Below, in pieces: positions 46,131 through 56,426 of a stretch of 64,000 bases of DNA. The notes below the pieces were generated by a model that saw only the letters and a program-made list of their open reading frames with translations, was not told the origin of the DNA and searched no databases. The stretch's first letter is position 1; each line of letters starts with the position of its first letter. The position numbers were made by a program, and so were the translations under genes. This stretch comes from Thaumatotibia leucotreta (taxonomy: Eukaryota > Arthropoda > Insecta > Lepidoptera > Tortricidae), in the NCBI GenBank assembly GCA_025490895.1, contig JALPQI010031394.1, forward strand, positions 1-64,000, written 5' to 3'.

Positions 46131-46600
46131 ACAGGGTGAACGATATGAAGTGTTACCAAGTAGATTTTATTAAGTCTGGTGTCTAAATAATAGCGGCTTA
46201 TTATCGGAAATATGTTTTGGACACCGCATTTGTCTTAGGCACGCAAACATTGCTTCGGCTTATAAAGCTCGTAAGAACCATAAATCCAGTGAAATTCGGA
46301 CTTTTTATCTGGTCTATTTTGAAGAGAAAGGTGAGAGCAATTAAACATACTAGTATTACTAGTATAAATGCTATGAAGAAAGCGATCTTATTTCACTGGC
46401 ACATACCACTAACCAGTGGTCACAAACGTGCTACGAGCAAATATTTTTTTACCATTTGAAGACCATAGTCCAGGCAAAAGATAGTCATAGTCAAAGTCAA
46501 AGTCAAAATCGTCAATTTATTACTTATAGTAATAAATTGTTGTAACTAAAAAAATCGCAGCCCTTTGAAATTGGTAACACTTCATGTCGTTCACCATGTA
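46131..46600. mobile_element. MITE, about 470 bp, with nested GTCAAA tail
   Basis: ACAGGGTGAACGATATGAAG and TGTTACCAA at the left pair with TTGGTAACACTTCATGTCG and TTCACCATGTATT at the right. A GTCAAA repeat (46483-46508), followed by TTTATTAC, marks a small retroelement tail inside. Confidence 0.8.
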
Positions 46601-48986
46601 TTAATACATACATACCTACGGAGACGAATGAGCAATTAATGTATTGATTAGAGTTGTTTTTAGTATCGTATATCGTATCGTAATATTTTAGATTGGGTAT
46701 CTTACTCAAAGAAGACTAATATGCTATTTTTAAAAGTCATTCTGCATTCAGTTAATTCCTTAAAAAATCTTTACTCAGGTATTTATTTGACGTTTGTTCC
46801 TTTCTTCACAAATACTATGGCACAGAAGAATTATTATATTTTACTTATTTTTTCGATTGGCTTTATAAATCGTTATTTTAAGTCAGTTCGATTCTCAGAC
46901 GAAGCTGGTAATTTTTAAAAAATCTTTGAAGGTACTGTTACTAACTATTAAAACTAACTTATTTGAGCAAAATACCTAATCTACGATATTTAAGGTGCTT
47001 TCCCTTCATGTCCCATAGATTTGGGACGCCCTGTATATTTTAGATAGCAAAGGCTGGGTAATTGAAACACTTGTTTCTTATTACCCTCAATTTTTTACAT
47101 TGCTGTCTCTCTTCCCCAAATTGACTTTACATGTATCTTTCTCGGTCACCCACAGGTTTCATGTAATCGTCACACGAGCAAACACGCCACGACCGCACAT
47201 TACCCACACAAATGTTTTGTTCATTTCCCTCCAACTCCTAACTCCTTTGTTCTCAGAGCTGACTTTTGTTGAAGTTGCCTTTTGTTTTACGATTAATGAA
47301 ATTATAATCGCGACTCAACAATGAGCGTTCGTTAAAACCATAGAGTGACACTAGACTCCGCATTTTAGGTCCCATGTCCCATCGCGACACTGTTCCATCT
47401 TATATTGATTTAAACTTTCACGTTTAACAGTATTATCACTCATTATTTTAAAGACAAATGGGTCTTAAAGGGGGGAGTCTGCCTGCGACCACGGATGTAA
47501 CGTCATGCCCGAAACGTCAGGATATAATTAAACGTAAGTTTACGCGATTAAGAACTGTTCCATCTTTCCATCGGTAGACCTTATGCGTTTTACAGTTCCA
47601 TAGTAATCTTGGAATCCTTACAGTTTAGATTTTTAGCAGTCCTCAACCGTGCGTTTTTCTAGAAATTTCCTGCCTCGATCTATACTCTGGAATGATTTGT
47701 AGCCTGTGGTGTTTCCGGATCGTTACGATCTTCAAATCTTCAAGAAAAGAGCGTATTCCCATCTTAAAGGTCGGCAACGCCGTTGTACACCACGGGTATT
47801 GCGGGTGTCCATGGGCGACGGTGATCGTTAGCCATCAGGTGATACGTCTGTGCGCTTGCCGCCTATTCCATAAAAAAAGTCCTTCTGTCTGTCTGTATGT
47901 CCACCTTTAGTAGGTACTAGACATTTGCAATTTGATATACATACATATTAGTCATACCGACAAAATGGTACATCAAAATAATAAAAAAGCCTCCCCTACA
48001 CCTGTGGTGCTGATTTTTTGTATTACTGAAATCCTATAGTATAGCATATCGTCGAATAGGTCTTATATAAAGAATAAATGTCCCAAAAGAACATTTCTTT
48101 ATAAAGTTTATATTTTCTGACATAACTACTCCAGAATTTAAAAAAATGTGTCCTTCTCTACCTTTTGATCCGTGGGTCGAAAAATATTAAAAAATCCTGA
48201 ATTAACAGATTACTTTAAAATAAAACTATTTTAAACATAATCGGCACCAGTATTGAGCACAACCCGACATGCGGATTTTCTAATAAATGTTGCTGTTTGT
48301 ACGAAGATCGCAAGGTCTTCACTTCTAAGTCCTATTTTATTTGAATATTAGGACACTTTTAAAAGGTCTACTGAAATATATACCTACACCCTGTATGCTC
48401 CATCTTGTAGGTACTTTAGGTGATCTGTGGTTAAAACTGAGTAAATGTTCCCAAACTAATTAATACCTACGGGTATTTGTTTGTGTCAGTGTATTTTAAA
48501 TTACTTGGCAACAAGATGAGATGACGTGTTTCGTGAAAACGCTCTTCGGGGAAATCATTTTTCGGTGTTTGGTCTATTACCAAGTGAAAGGTGCTCGTAA
48601 TAAATACTACGCACTTGAGTAACAAGTAATTTTAGGTCTTCTGAGCCAAATATATATCTTTTAGCTACGCCTTCGTGCCTGTCTATCAATCTGTCTGCAG
48701 AGGAGATGACGTCACTTATAGAATACTAGAATTCGAGAGAATATTAGAGGCAAAATCATAATTAACATTAATAGGTATACAACACACAACGTCAAGAGTG
48801 AAGGCATTAGTTGTGGACGAGGACCGAATGATATATATTTATTCTTATTTTAAATAAACGAAGAGTAAGGCATTTGTTATGTAACAGTCAATTTAAAACC
48901 GTATGTTCTTCGCACAAAATGATTTAAGTGTCCAATAAGGGTGAAGGGTGTCGTACTACGTCTCGCTTTCCAACCGTGACTATATA

Positions 48987-49130
48987 AAGGCCTGGCCACG
49001 AAATTGGTCTAAGGTGATCATCTTAGCGGAAAACCATACGTGCGAGATGGAGTTCCCATATCGGCATATCGCTCCAACTTATGGATTCGTTCGCCACCAG
49101 TCGCTTAGACCAATGTCGTGGCCAGGCCTT
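48987..49130. mobile_element. Palindromic MITE of the TGGCCACGA family, copy 2
   Basis: AAGGCCTGGCCACGAAATTG and GTCTAAG pair with CTTAGACCAATGTCGTGGCC and AGGCCTT. It lies 56 bases before the PDE1 exon. Related copy at 8924-9068. Confidence 0.9.
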
Positions 49131-49186
49131 AAACACCTCTACATGACTTACATGACTGCTGTTTAGCTACTATTTATTTGTTACAG

Positions 49187-49303
49187 ACGTTGGATGAGTG
49201 GTCCTTCGACGTGTTCGCTCTATTCGACGCGTCGGCGGGCGCGCCCCTCAAGTACCTGGGCTACGAGCTTCTCAACCGATACGGGATGATACACAAGTTT
49301 AAA
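49187..49303 (+). CDS. PDE1 exon, start of catalytic region
   Basis: Exactly 39 codons between TTATTTGTTACAG and GTAAGTAG. The product includes TLDEWSFDVFALFDAS, LKYLGYELLNRYGMI and HKFK. It aligns with PDE1's ...(D/N).DKWSFDVFSLNEAS...LKF..YELL.RY.LI..FK, the first helices of the catalytic domain. The metal-binding His/Asp residues are encoded further downstream, outside the window. Phase 0 joins on both sides. Confidence 0.98.
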
Positions 49304-49863
49304 GTAAGTAGACCTTTGACCCGGAAACCAGAGGAGGCGGGTTCGAATCCCGTGACAACCAGGTGGCTTACTATGGTCACGCGTTTACCGTTTGTCGTGC
49401 TACTTGTCGCTTTCGCACCTGCTTACTTGTTGGAACCTGACAGCAATAACGATGAACGATTAAACACGGGACCATCATAAGCCTACTGAGCCTTTCGCAA
49501 TTTATTTTTTCTTTGGTAGGCATATCTGTTACGACATGGTAAATAGAGCTATTTCGCATTCTGTTAGTCAAGTGATCTGTGGAACTGGGGAGCGAATTTT
49601 GAATCTTCACCATCTTCAGTGACCTACAATGATGAGATGGTTTTAATTAGGAGTAGGTGGCACTAGTTAATAAAAAATGGGTAGTAAGTATTTAATCGCA
49701 CATCAAAAAAACAACTTTTTTCTAAGCAAAAATAATACAAATTTATATCTAAGTTACACATCACAGCAAATATTGCACGCAAAATATTACAATTTATATT
49801 TGTGGCATGCAGTTAAAAGTAAAGCATAGGTAACTACGGTGATTTTGAATAATCACCAAATTA

Positions 49864-50222
49864 AAAATTTAAAAAACCGACTTCAACCGGTTTCTCCAAG
49901 ATTTCCGATTTGTTTCCATCATTGATTTCCTCAAATCCTACTTTCTGAATGCAAATTCTTGTAAATGAATGAAAATTACCAAAAGTGCCATACATGTACC
50001 TATAACAATTGAAGAGATCCCTCGATTTCTCCAAGATCCCATCATCAGACCGCAACTTGGTGCCAACGGGACCATCTCGGGGTAATACACGTTCGATCAC
50101 AAAGAGAAATTTTAAAATCGGTTCACTATTCTCCGCGATATCGGGTAACATACATACAACAAAAAAAAATTTAAAAAAATCAGTCGAATTGAGAACCTCC
50201 TCCTTTTTTGAAGTCGGTTAAA
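49864..50222 (-). repeat. ACCGACTTC repeat, copy 3 (reversed, complete)
   Basis: AAAAAACCGACTTCAACCGG at the left and CTCCTCCTTTTTTGAAGTCGG at the right give inverted ends. The interior matches 22950-23190 (CAAATTCTTGTAAATGAATG, CATCAGACCGCAACTTGGTG, CGGGTAACATACATACAAC). Confidence 0.8.
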
Positions 50223-50225
50223 AAC

Positions 50226-50330
50226 GTCGTACGATAGTCATGCGAAAATGAAATTCATTCGTATCGATTTCGCATTTTTATTTACGAACTGGTTTTTTTC
50301 GCACTTGTATCGTAATGCACTATTTTGTTG
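50226..50330. repeat. Dispersed repeat related to 19919-20055
   Basis: CGTACGATAGTCATGCGAAA, TTTCGCACTTGTATCGTAAT and ATTTTGTTGTACTC. Reverse complement of part of 19919-20055. Confidence 0.5.
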
Positions 50331-50587
50331 TACTCAAACCGCCAACAATTCTCGAACTGTCCAATTTTTCCCAAAGCTACTCACGTAAAGTTAAACCAAC
50401 ACTCCGTTTTATTTAAGTCAGACATGAGTCTTCAATTTAATCAGCCATTGGCAAGGCTTCTCATTGGTCCACCGTGACATTAAAAAAGTTTCTGCCCTCG
50501 TTACGTATTGAAGTGAAATAAAACTAAGACGTGGAGTGAATTTTAGACGACTTTAACGGATATACTAAGTGTGCTTTGGATTGACTT

Positions 50588-50757
50588 CGAAAGGTCCTTT
50601 TAGACCAAACGAGCATTCGCTCGTCATTCTATCCCCCACTCTACGAAATCAAAGAATTTCGACGAATCACGTTTCGTGTAACGAACGAATTTCCAAGACT
50701 GGGGGATAAAATGAGCCAAATGCTCGTTTGGTCTAAATGCACCTTAATTTAGCCAGC
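50588..50757. mobile_element. MITE, about 170 bp
   Basis: AAGGTCCTTTTAGACCAAAC and GAGCATTCGCTC at the left pair with AAATGCTCGTTTGGTCTAAA and TGCACCTT at the right. The centre carries TATCCCCCACTC against GACTGGGGGATA. Confidence 0.85.
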
Positions 50758-50823
50758 CAAAAAATTTTTAAGGTTCAAGTTCCAATTGTCAGTAGAATCC
50801 AAAAAACAAGCATACAAATATGA

Positions 50824-51021
50824 CCTACGAACAAATAAAACATGGAAGCCGCACGCCTTTCAAAAACGGTCCTGAATTTTAGTTGAGAAGTGTCACCCCC
50901 TCTTCAATGCGTCACGGTAATGTATTTCAATGTCAACCTACAAAAACTTAAACCACCATTTAAAAATAGTTGTGGGGCATTTTTGAGCTGGCGTTAGACT
51001 TCCATGTTATTTATGGTCGCA
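50824..51021 (+). repeat. Dispersed repeat, copy 2: empty site for the 411-1440 insertion
   Basis: Aligns with 75-410 plus 1441-1452. The junction reads CCATGTTATTTATGGTCGCA where copy 1 has the foldback element between CCATGTTAT and ATATGGTCGCA. It lacks about 130 bases present in copy 1. Confidence 0.85.
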
Positions 51022-51220
51022 GAATATGACTGACTTTCCCTAGCATTTGACGCCTTTGACACGTATCGTGAAACACTACTAAATATCAATAATTTCAACT
51101 AAAAATGTATGTGATATCAAGTGTTAAGGTTTTAAGTTGGTAATAAAACCAAGATTGTGTTTTAAAAGTGCGAGATTATGGAATAATGCAAGTTATTAGG
51201 TACATTTACGTTTTTAAATT

Positions 51221-51640
51221 GTCAGCCTCCGTAGCTTAGTTGGTAGTGACCCTGCCTACGAAGCTGGAGGTTCCGGGTGCGAATCCCGGCGAGGGCATTA
51301 TTTGTGTATTTATTTATCACAAATATTTGTTCCTTGGTCATGGCTGTCTATGTATTTAAGTATCTATATGTATCTACCTATTATATATATCGTCGCCTGG
51401 TGCGACATCACAAGCCTTAGGGTGCGGCTCCACTGAGGCGGAGACGAGCGGAGATGTGCAAAATTGACCAATTACATTTTTCAAATTCAAAATTCGTAAC
51501 ACTGTCATGCGGTCTCATTGGCCAATTTTGTACATCTCCGCTCCTCTCCGCATCAGTGGAGCCGCACCCTTATTGAGCTTACCGTGGGACTAGGTCGATT
51601 TGTGTAAGATGTCCCAAGATATTTATTTATTTATTAAATT
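51221..51640 (+). mobile_element. tRNA-derived SINE, split by a MITE
   Basis: GTCAGCCTCCGTAGCTTAGT, CTACGAAGCTGGAGGTTCC and GGTGCGAATCCC (B box with one change). The 3' body AAGCCTTA | TTGAGCTTACCGTGGGACTA is interrupted at TTA by 51420-51569. The tail is GATATTTATTTATTTATT. Confidence 0.9.
51420..51569. mobile_element. PIF/Harbinger-like MITE (GGGTGCGGCTCCACTGA), intact copy
   Basis: A 150-bp insert: GGGTGCGGCTCCACTGAGGC and CATCAGTGGAGCCGCACCC are perfect terminal inverted repeats apart from internal changes. TTA flanks both sides (51417-51419 and 51570-51572). The internal GCAAAATTGACCAATTACAT is shared with 23659-23949. Confidence 0.9.
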
Positions 51641-51702
51641 CTTCTGACAAATGGTATACATAATTACGGCCTATTTGCATAATCCGGGGTTAGGTAAATA
51701 AC

Positions 51703-51838
51703 TACCCACAAGATGGACGGACGGCCTTATGAAGATCGCCGGAAGATGCTGGATGCAGGTCGCTTCCAACCGGTATACGTGGAGGTCCAAAGGGGAGGCC
51801 TATATTCAGCAGTGGACGTCTTATGGCTGAAATAATAT
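51703..51838 (+). pseudogene. RTE-type LINE tail fragment
   Basis: CCACAAGATGGACGGACGGC, TTATGAAGATCGCCGGAAG, GCTGGATGCAGGTCGCTTCC, CGGTATACGTGGAGGTCCAA and TATTCAGCAGTGGACGTCTT with a TGA match the end of the copy at 9876-10137. Only about 40 codons remain. Confidence 0.8.
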
Positions 51839-51871
51839 GTTAGCAATTTGCAACCTAAGTCTATAGTGATT

Positions 51872-52099
51872 GGGTCAAAATTATTTTCCTTGTCTTATTT
51901 TGTGTCCCTAAAAAACGTGACGCAGTGGTGATTTTTGTATGAGATGATGTTTTGTTTTCGATTTCTGAAATATGGATTAAGATCTAGCGTGAAAAAGAAA
52001 TACAAGTGCACCGGATTTTTTTTTATATACTGAGTCGAAACAGCAACTAAAAGCGTGACAGAGTGGTATGATACAAGACAACGAAAAGAATTTTGACCC
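51872..52099. mobile_element. GGGTCAAAATT MITE, copy 2 (opposite orientation to copy 1)
   Basis: GGGTCAAAATTATTTTCCTT at the left and CAACGAAAAGAATTTTGACCC at the right. Interior words GTGACGCAGTGGTGATTTTT, AAATACAAGTGCACCGGAT and CGAAACAGCAACTAAAAGCG are the complement of copy 1. Confidence 0.9.
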
Positions 52100-52299
52100 G
52101 ATTATTGCTATGCCCTTACATTGCCCTCTAATAATATGTAAGTATACAATTTTGATCCTTATTCCTTTGATATACGTTCCGAAAAGTATAGGAACATATT
52201 ATTAGACGTGACTGTACCATATTCTTACTGTGATCTTTATGGAACCATGGTTTTTGCAATAAATAAAATGAAATGAAATAATCATGATAACGGTTGAAA

Positions 52300-52440
52300 T
52301 GTATCAGTAATGCTGCTGCCCATCATCAATCTTGTAGAATGGTCAATGACACTTCAATCCCTTAGTCGACTCTTACGACACCCGCAGGAGGAGTAGTTGG
52401 GGTGGTGACAAATGTATTCTTACTGCCGTCACCACACGGC
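52300..52440 (+). repeat. CATCATCAGCC repeat, copy 9 (3' half)
   Basis: GCTGCTGCCCATCATCAATC, CTTCAATCCCTTAGTCGACT, CTTACGACACCCGCAGGAGG and TTCTTACTGCCGTCACCACA. The 5' half is missing. Confidence 0.75.
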
Positions 52441-52979
52441 ACTCTTGTAATACTTAGACTCGTATAATGTATTATGCAATTAATCCCTGATTGGGTATTG
52501 CCCTAAAAAGTCCATAAATTATTAAATACCTCATTTGCTCGTAGATTACAGTCACTTTGCTTCTGCCCATTCATCTAAATTATCTCAGCATCGAGGACCT
52601 TTATTTCCTTATCCTTAATGGATAAATAGGTTGCTAGTAGCGAATTTCCTTTTTTGTTGCTAGCTCGGGTCACATGGATTGACTTGCATAATTTAGGGAA
52701 ATGTCACTGAGTTTCCGTTTTCATTTACTTATTCCTTACTAGGGCATGAGTCACACCTAAATTTCATTGGCTTTGACCCATATCAGAGACAGAATACCTG
52801 CAACTCTATTAAGGGTTATTAGTTATTATACTAATTAAGGTCTTCGCACATTATAACAACTCAACTGCGACTTAACACTATACCATTTATTGAAATTTAA
52901 GCCATATATCATATATTTTATCTAGGCTTAATTTCAAAAAATGATATTAATATACACGACGAGTGGTTTATTATTATTA

Positions 52980-53000
52980 ATAGATAGATAGATAGATAGA
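52980..53000 (-). repeat. Tetranucleotide 3' tail of the LINE
   Basis: Five TAGA units on the + strand, i.e. TCTA repeats at the 3' terminus of the - strand element, adjoining AAATAAATAAA. Confidence 0.85.
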
Positions 53001-53051
53001 TTTATTTATTTCTTAATGAAAATTACATGTCATTTGTTAACAAATAGCACA

Positions 53052-53270
53052 AATTCACAAAAAGATCGTCAAATGTATATAAAATAATAATAATAAAACA
53101 AATTCTAAAAATCAATGCATAATTAAATTCACAAAAAGATCGTCAAATGTATATAAAATAATAATAATAAAACAAATTCTACATATCAATGCATAATTAA
53201 ATTCACAAAAAGATCGTCAAGTGTATAAAAAACAATAAAATTACAATATATTCAATTTAAAATTAAAATG
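53052..53270 (-). repeat. Three 74-bp tandem repeats in the LINE 3' UTR
   Basis: AATTCACAAAAAGATCGTCA starts units at 53052, 53126 and 53200. Units 1 and 2 differ at only a few bases (CTAAAAATCAAT against CTACATATCAAT). Unit 3 decays after its first half. Each contains ATAATAATAATAAAACAAAT. Confidence 0.9.
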
Positions 53271-53303
53271 AGATTTCAACAATGTCAATATTACAAATAT
53301 AAT

Positions 53304-55874
53304 TTAATACGTATATTTTTCGATGTATTCGCTTACAGAATACATTGAATTCATCAAAAAGAATTTTTTTAATCGGTTCTCAAACATGTCGTGTGATGTT
53401 TCATTTCTGATTTCGGCGGGTAGACGTTCATAAAGCGACGGACCTATTACTCGCGGGCTCTTATCGAGTAACGCTAGTCGCCGCGGCACGGGCAGTAGTC
53501 GCCCCGTCTGACGGGTTATTCTGCCTGCCATATTCGACCGTTTAAATATGTGAATATTTTTACGCGTAAACATTATGATCTCGTATAAGTATAGCGAGTA
53601 ATAGGTCATTATATTAAGTTTTTTGAAAAGTTCTCTGCACGAGTACCTCGGATTCACGCCTGCCAATATTCGTACGGCCCGTTTTTGCAGTATAAATAAT
53701 CGGTCAGAATGAGTAGAATTACCGTACAAAATGATACCATAATTAATTATTGAAAAAAAGTACGCGTAGTATATTTGCATCAAAGCACTGTTTGAGACAA
53801 TTGGTTTCAGCTTGCGCAGTGCAAATATGGCGCCTCCTAACCTGTTACACAAATTGTCTACGTGCTCCTTCCAATTTAACTTGGCATCAATTGTGAATCC
53901 AAGGAACCGGCACGAGTCGCATTTCGGTATCGGACTCTGTATAAGTGGCATGTGTGTGGTGTGTCCAGCTGAAAATATCATGACATTAGATTTGGAGGTA
54001 TTCAGTATGAGACCGTTTGCCGAGAACCACTCGTGAAGTTGACCGCATGCCTTTGATATGTTATTTTCAAGCTGTGGATACGTGTGTGCGGTGACTATCA
54101 CGGTGGTATCATCAGCAAACAGCACCATCTTCCCTTCGGGCACAGAGGTAGGTAGATCGTTTACAAACATCAAAAACAGGGTATTTCCGAGCGCCGAACC
54201 TTGGGGTATTCCTTGTTTTAATACACCTGCCTCGGATTTTATGCTTTTGATGTTTCCACCCGACACCTCCATTTTCACCTCTACCGTCTGCTTTCTATCG
54301 CGAAGGAACGATGCAAATAAGTCATGAACTCCATTTGTGATTCCGTAGTGACGAATCTTTTCCAATAACAGTTCATGACTTATTACATCGAACGCTTTCG
54401 ATAAATCGCAGAATACCCCTGCTACCTTTTCACTTGTATCCAACGCGGTTGTTATTGTGTCGTATATCTGATATGCAGCTGTTGTTGTGGACCTATTTTT
54501 TCTGTATGCAAATTGTCTGTCTGTCAGTAAGTCATTTGATTCTAGATGGTGCATTAAAGTTGTAGATAATATCGACTCAACAATTTTGGAAATATTTGGC
54601 ACAATTGTAATTGGTCTGTAGTTATCTACAGAGCATTTTTCGCCTTTTCCCTTATATACTGGACATACTCGTGTGGATTTTAGTACGCTAGGGTATACTC
54701 CGCAAGTGAACATGGTGTTTATGAGTTCTACGAGTAGCCCTGCAACGACTGGCCAAATACACTCGAGTATGTTCAGTGAGATGTCATATATATCTAAGGT
54801 CGTATTTTTTTAAATCATGGACCGTAACGTACGATTTAGATCCGTTAACGTGATAGTCGGTAATACTAAGTCGGGTGTGGTTGTGTTATGTAAATATTGT
54901 TTTAGGTACTGTACAGAGTCCGCTTTATTAGTGTTTAATTTAAACTTCGAAGCTACAGTGAGAAAGTGTTGGTTAAAGTGTTCCGGCACTTGTTGAGGTG
55001 GTATGTTTCTCCCGTTGTCATCCTTGAGTGTGATATTGTGTTGTGACTGTTTTGTGGACGCTTCCTGGTTGACAACTCGCCACATTTCCTTCGAAGGGTT
55101 TTTACTCTCGGCGATACGGCTTCCATAATACTCTCGTCGTGCTGACAGGGTTTCGGATTTTATACGATCTGCCTGATGCGTAATGCAGTCCGAAAGTGTT
55201 TCGAGTTCCGGATACTGACGTTTCATTTCAGTCAGGTCATTGTAGTCAATAATTAGAGTCGAGAGTGTTTCTGTCAGCCATGGGACCTGTTTACGTTTCT
55301 TAATCAATATGTTTTTAGTCGGAAAATGGATATCAATATAATGTCTTAGAATATTAAACAATTTATTAAATTTGTCGTCAATAGAGAGCATTTTGTCAAA
55401 AATAAAATTCCAATTATAATTCTCGATGTCAATATAAAACGTTAATAATGATTGGTCTGTATATAGTCGCTTTTGGATGTATGAGTTAGCATTTATGTGT
55501 TTAGTTGGCTGGTCCGTGGGCAAGGTGATCAGCTGGGCGCTGTGGTCGCTGATGGGGGTGTCGAGCGGCGCGGCCGCGACGCCCCGCCACCCGCGCGGCG
55601 CCAGCGCGCAGTCAATGCTAGTTGCACTGTGCGCTGTCACACGGGTCGGAAACGTGATACAATTTATGCACATGTAGCTTCGAAGGATTTCGTCTACTCG
55701 CCGTTTCAGAATGTTATCCGATGAAAAATCGACATTTTGATCTCCGACTAAAACAAATTTCTTGTCTTCACCTGTTAACTTATCTAATAATAATTCTAAA
55801 TTATTTAAATACATGTCAAAGTTACCATTTCCGGTGCGATATAATACTGTTACGCCGATGGCATGATAAAAACT
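53304..55874 (-). pseudogene. LINE ORF2: endonuclease plus reverse transcriptase with one stop
   Basis: One reading frame of about 857 codons interrupted only by a TAA at 54810-54812 in an A-rich run. N-terminal part: YRTGNGNFD, VLVGDQNVDF (GDxN), ATSIDCA and ISDHSAQL (SDH) are the apurinic-like endonuclease motifs. C-terminal part, counted from the ATG at 54713: YRPITIVPNISKI near 32-44, FCDLSKAFD near 101-109 (catalytic Asp 103), GIPQGSALGNTLF near 168-180, LFADDT near 198-203 (catalytic Asp pair 201/202), and LGFTIDAKLNW further on. The frame is the same on both sides of the stop, so a single mutation or readthrough separates the halves. The N-terminus of the endonuclease is missing. Confidence 0.92.
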
Positions 55875-55892
55875 ACAAATATGATTTTAGAC

Positions 55893-56105
55893 ACGTTAGA
55901 AGCGTTTTCAGCAGGCTGAAATGCGTTTTCAGGCCGTTTCAGAAGGTCCTCTTTCACATACTACAAAATCAAATATTCACCCCAGATACCGTCGTTTTCA
56001 GGCGCCTGAAACATGTTTTCAGGCCGTTTCAGGATACCCTCTATCGGATGGCGCAATAACCTGAAAACCCGTTTTCAGGCGTTTTCAGGACCCCTTTTGG
56101 GCCTC
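55893..56105. repeat. Cluster of GTTTTCAGG/CCTGAAA motifs
   Basis: At least eight TTTCAG words occur in about 210 bases. They are arranged as short inverted pairs: GTTTTCAGCAGGCTGAAAT, GTTTTCAGGCGCCTGAAAC, CCTGAAAACCCGTTTTCAGG. Three imperfect blocks (55903-55935, 55991-56031, 56056-56092) can be seen. Not coding. It could be an array of protein-binding sites or a decayed minisatellite between the LINE and the heat-shock-type promoter. Confidence 0.6.
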
Positions 56106-56183
56106 TTAAGTACAAATCGGTATATAGCTAAATTTCCCATAGGAGTGAAAGAGAAAGCACTATTAGATAAAGACAGCATGAGA

Positions 56184-56359
56184 GAATGTTCTGGAAGGAT
56201 GTGAATGAGACAGCTATAGAGAGAACATTCTGGACGGGTGTGAAAGAGAAACCTGTAGAAAGAGACAGCGATACTCTAGAATGTTCGCGCACCTAACTCG
56301 GGAACTTTCTAGAGTCGAATCTTCTCGTACTTTGTAGATTTGAGTGGCTGGTATAAATA
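56184..56359 (+). promoter_or_regulatory. Heat-shock-type promoter: HSF sites plus TATA box
   Basis: Heat-shock elements are inverted nGAAn units at 5-bp spacing. Seen here: GAATGTTCTGGAA at 56184-56196 (perfect three-unit), GAACATTCTGGAC at 56223-56235, GAATGTTC at 56279-56286, and a five-unit array at 56302-56324 (GAA, TTC, GAG, GAA, TTC, each 5 bp apart). TATAAATA follows at 56352-56359, 28 bp after the array, the layout of insect hsp promoters. Transcription would start around 56382-56390, within the hairpin. No hsp coding frame follows within 1 kb. Confidence 0.75.
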
Positions 56360-56376
56360 CACAGAGTAGTGTATTA

Positions 56377-56414
56377 TTGGTGCAGCTGGATCAGATAAGA
56401 TCCAGCTGCACCAA
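56377..56414. repeat. Perfect 16-bp-arm hairpin
   Basis: TTGGTGCAGCTGGATC and GATCCAGCTGCACCAA are perfect complements around the loop AGATAA. It lies at the expected start of transcripts from the heat-shock-type promoter and near AGTGTATT, a possible element end. Confidence 0.9.
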
Positions 56415-56426
56415 AAATACACATTC

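Larger units (their letters stand above)
39274..49186 (+). other. PDE1 intron 3 (9.9 kb)
   Basis: GTGAGTC to TTATTTGTTACAG. It holds several MITEs, an inverted duplication, a LINE fragment, a Penelope-like element and repeats (listed). Stretches 39560-40660, 40965-41570, 43910-44225, 45400-46130 and 46605-48985 hold no gene I can support. 47485-47560 has a short GTAACGTCATGCCCGAAACG motif found in moth repeats. 44820-45195 has repeated CTTCTGCTTCCG/TTCCGCTTCCG words, a degenerate tract. Confidence 0.85.
52979..55886 (-). mobile_element. Non-LTR retrotransposon, nearly complete protein, 5'-truncated
   Basis: Reading on the - strand: endonuclease part (55886-55530), linker, reverse transcriptase, 3' UTR with three 74-bp tandem repeats (53052-53270), and a terminal TCTA microsatellite (52980-53000) directly after an AAATAAA. 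There is no poly(A) tail; a tetranucleotide end is typical of CR1-like rather than Jockey elements, so the clade stays open. The 5' end is cut inside the endonuclease, as usual for aborted reverse transcription. Confidence 0.88.
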
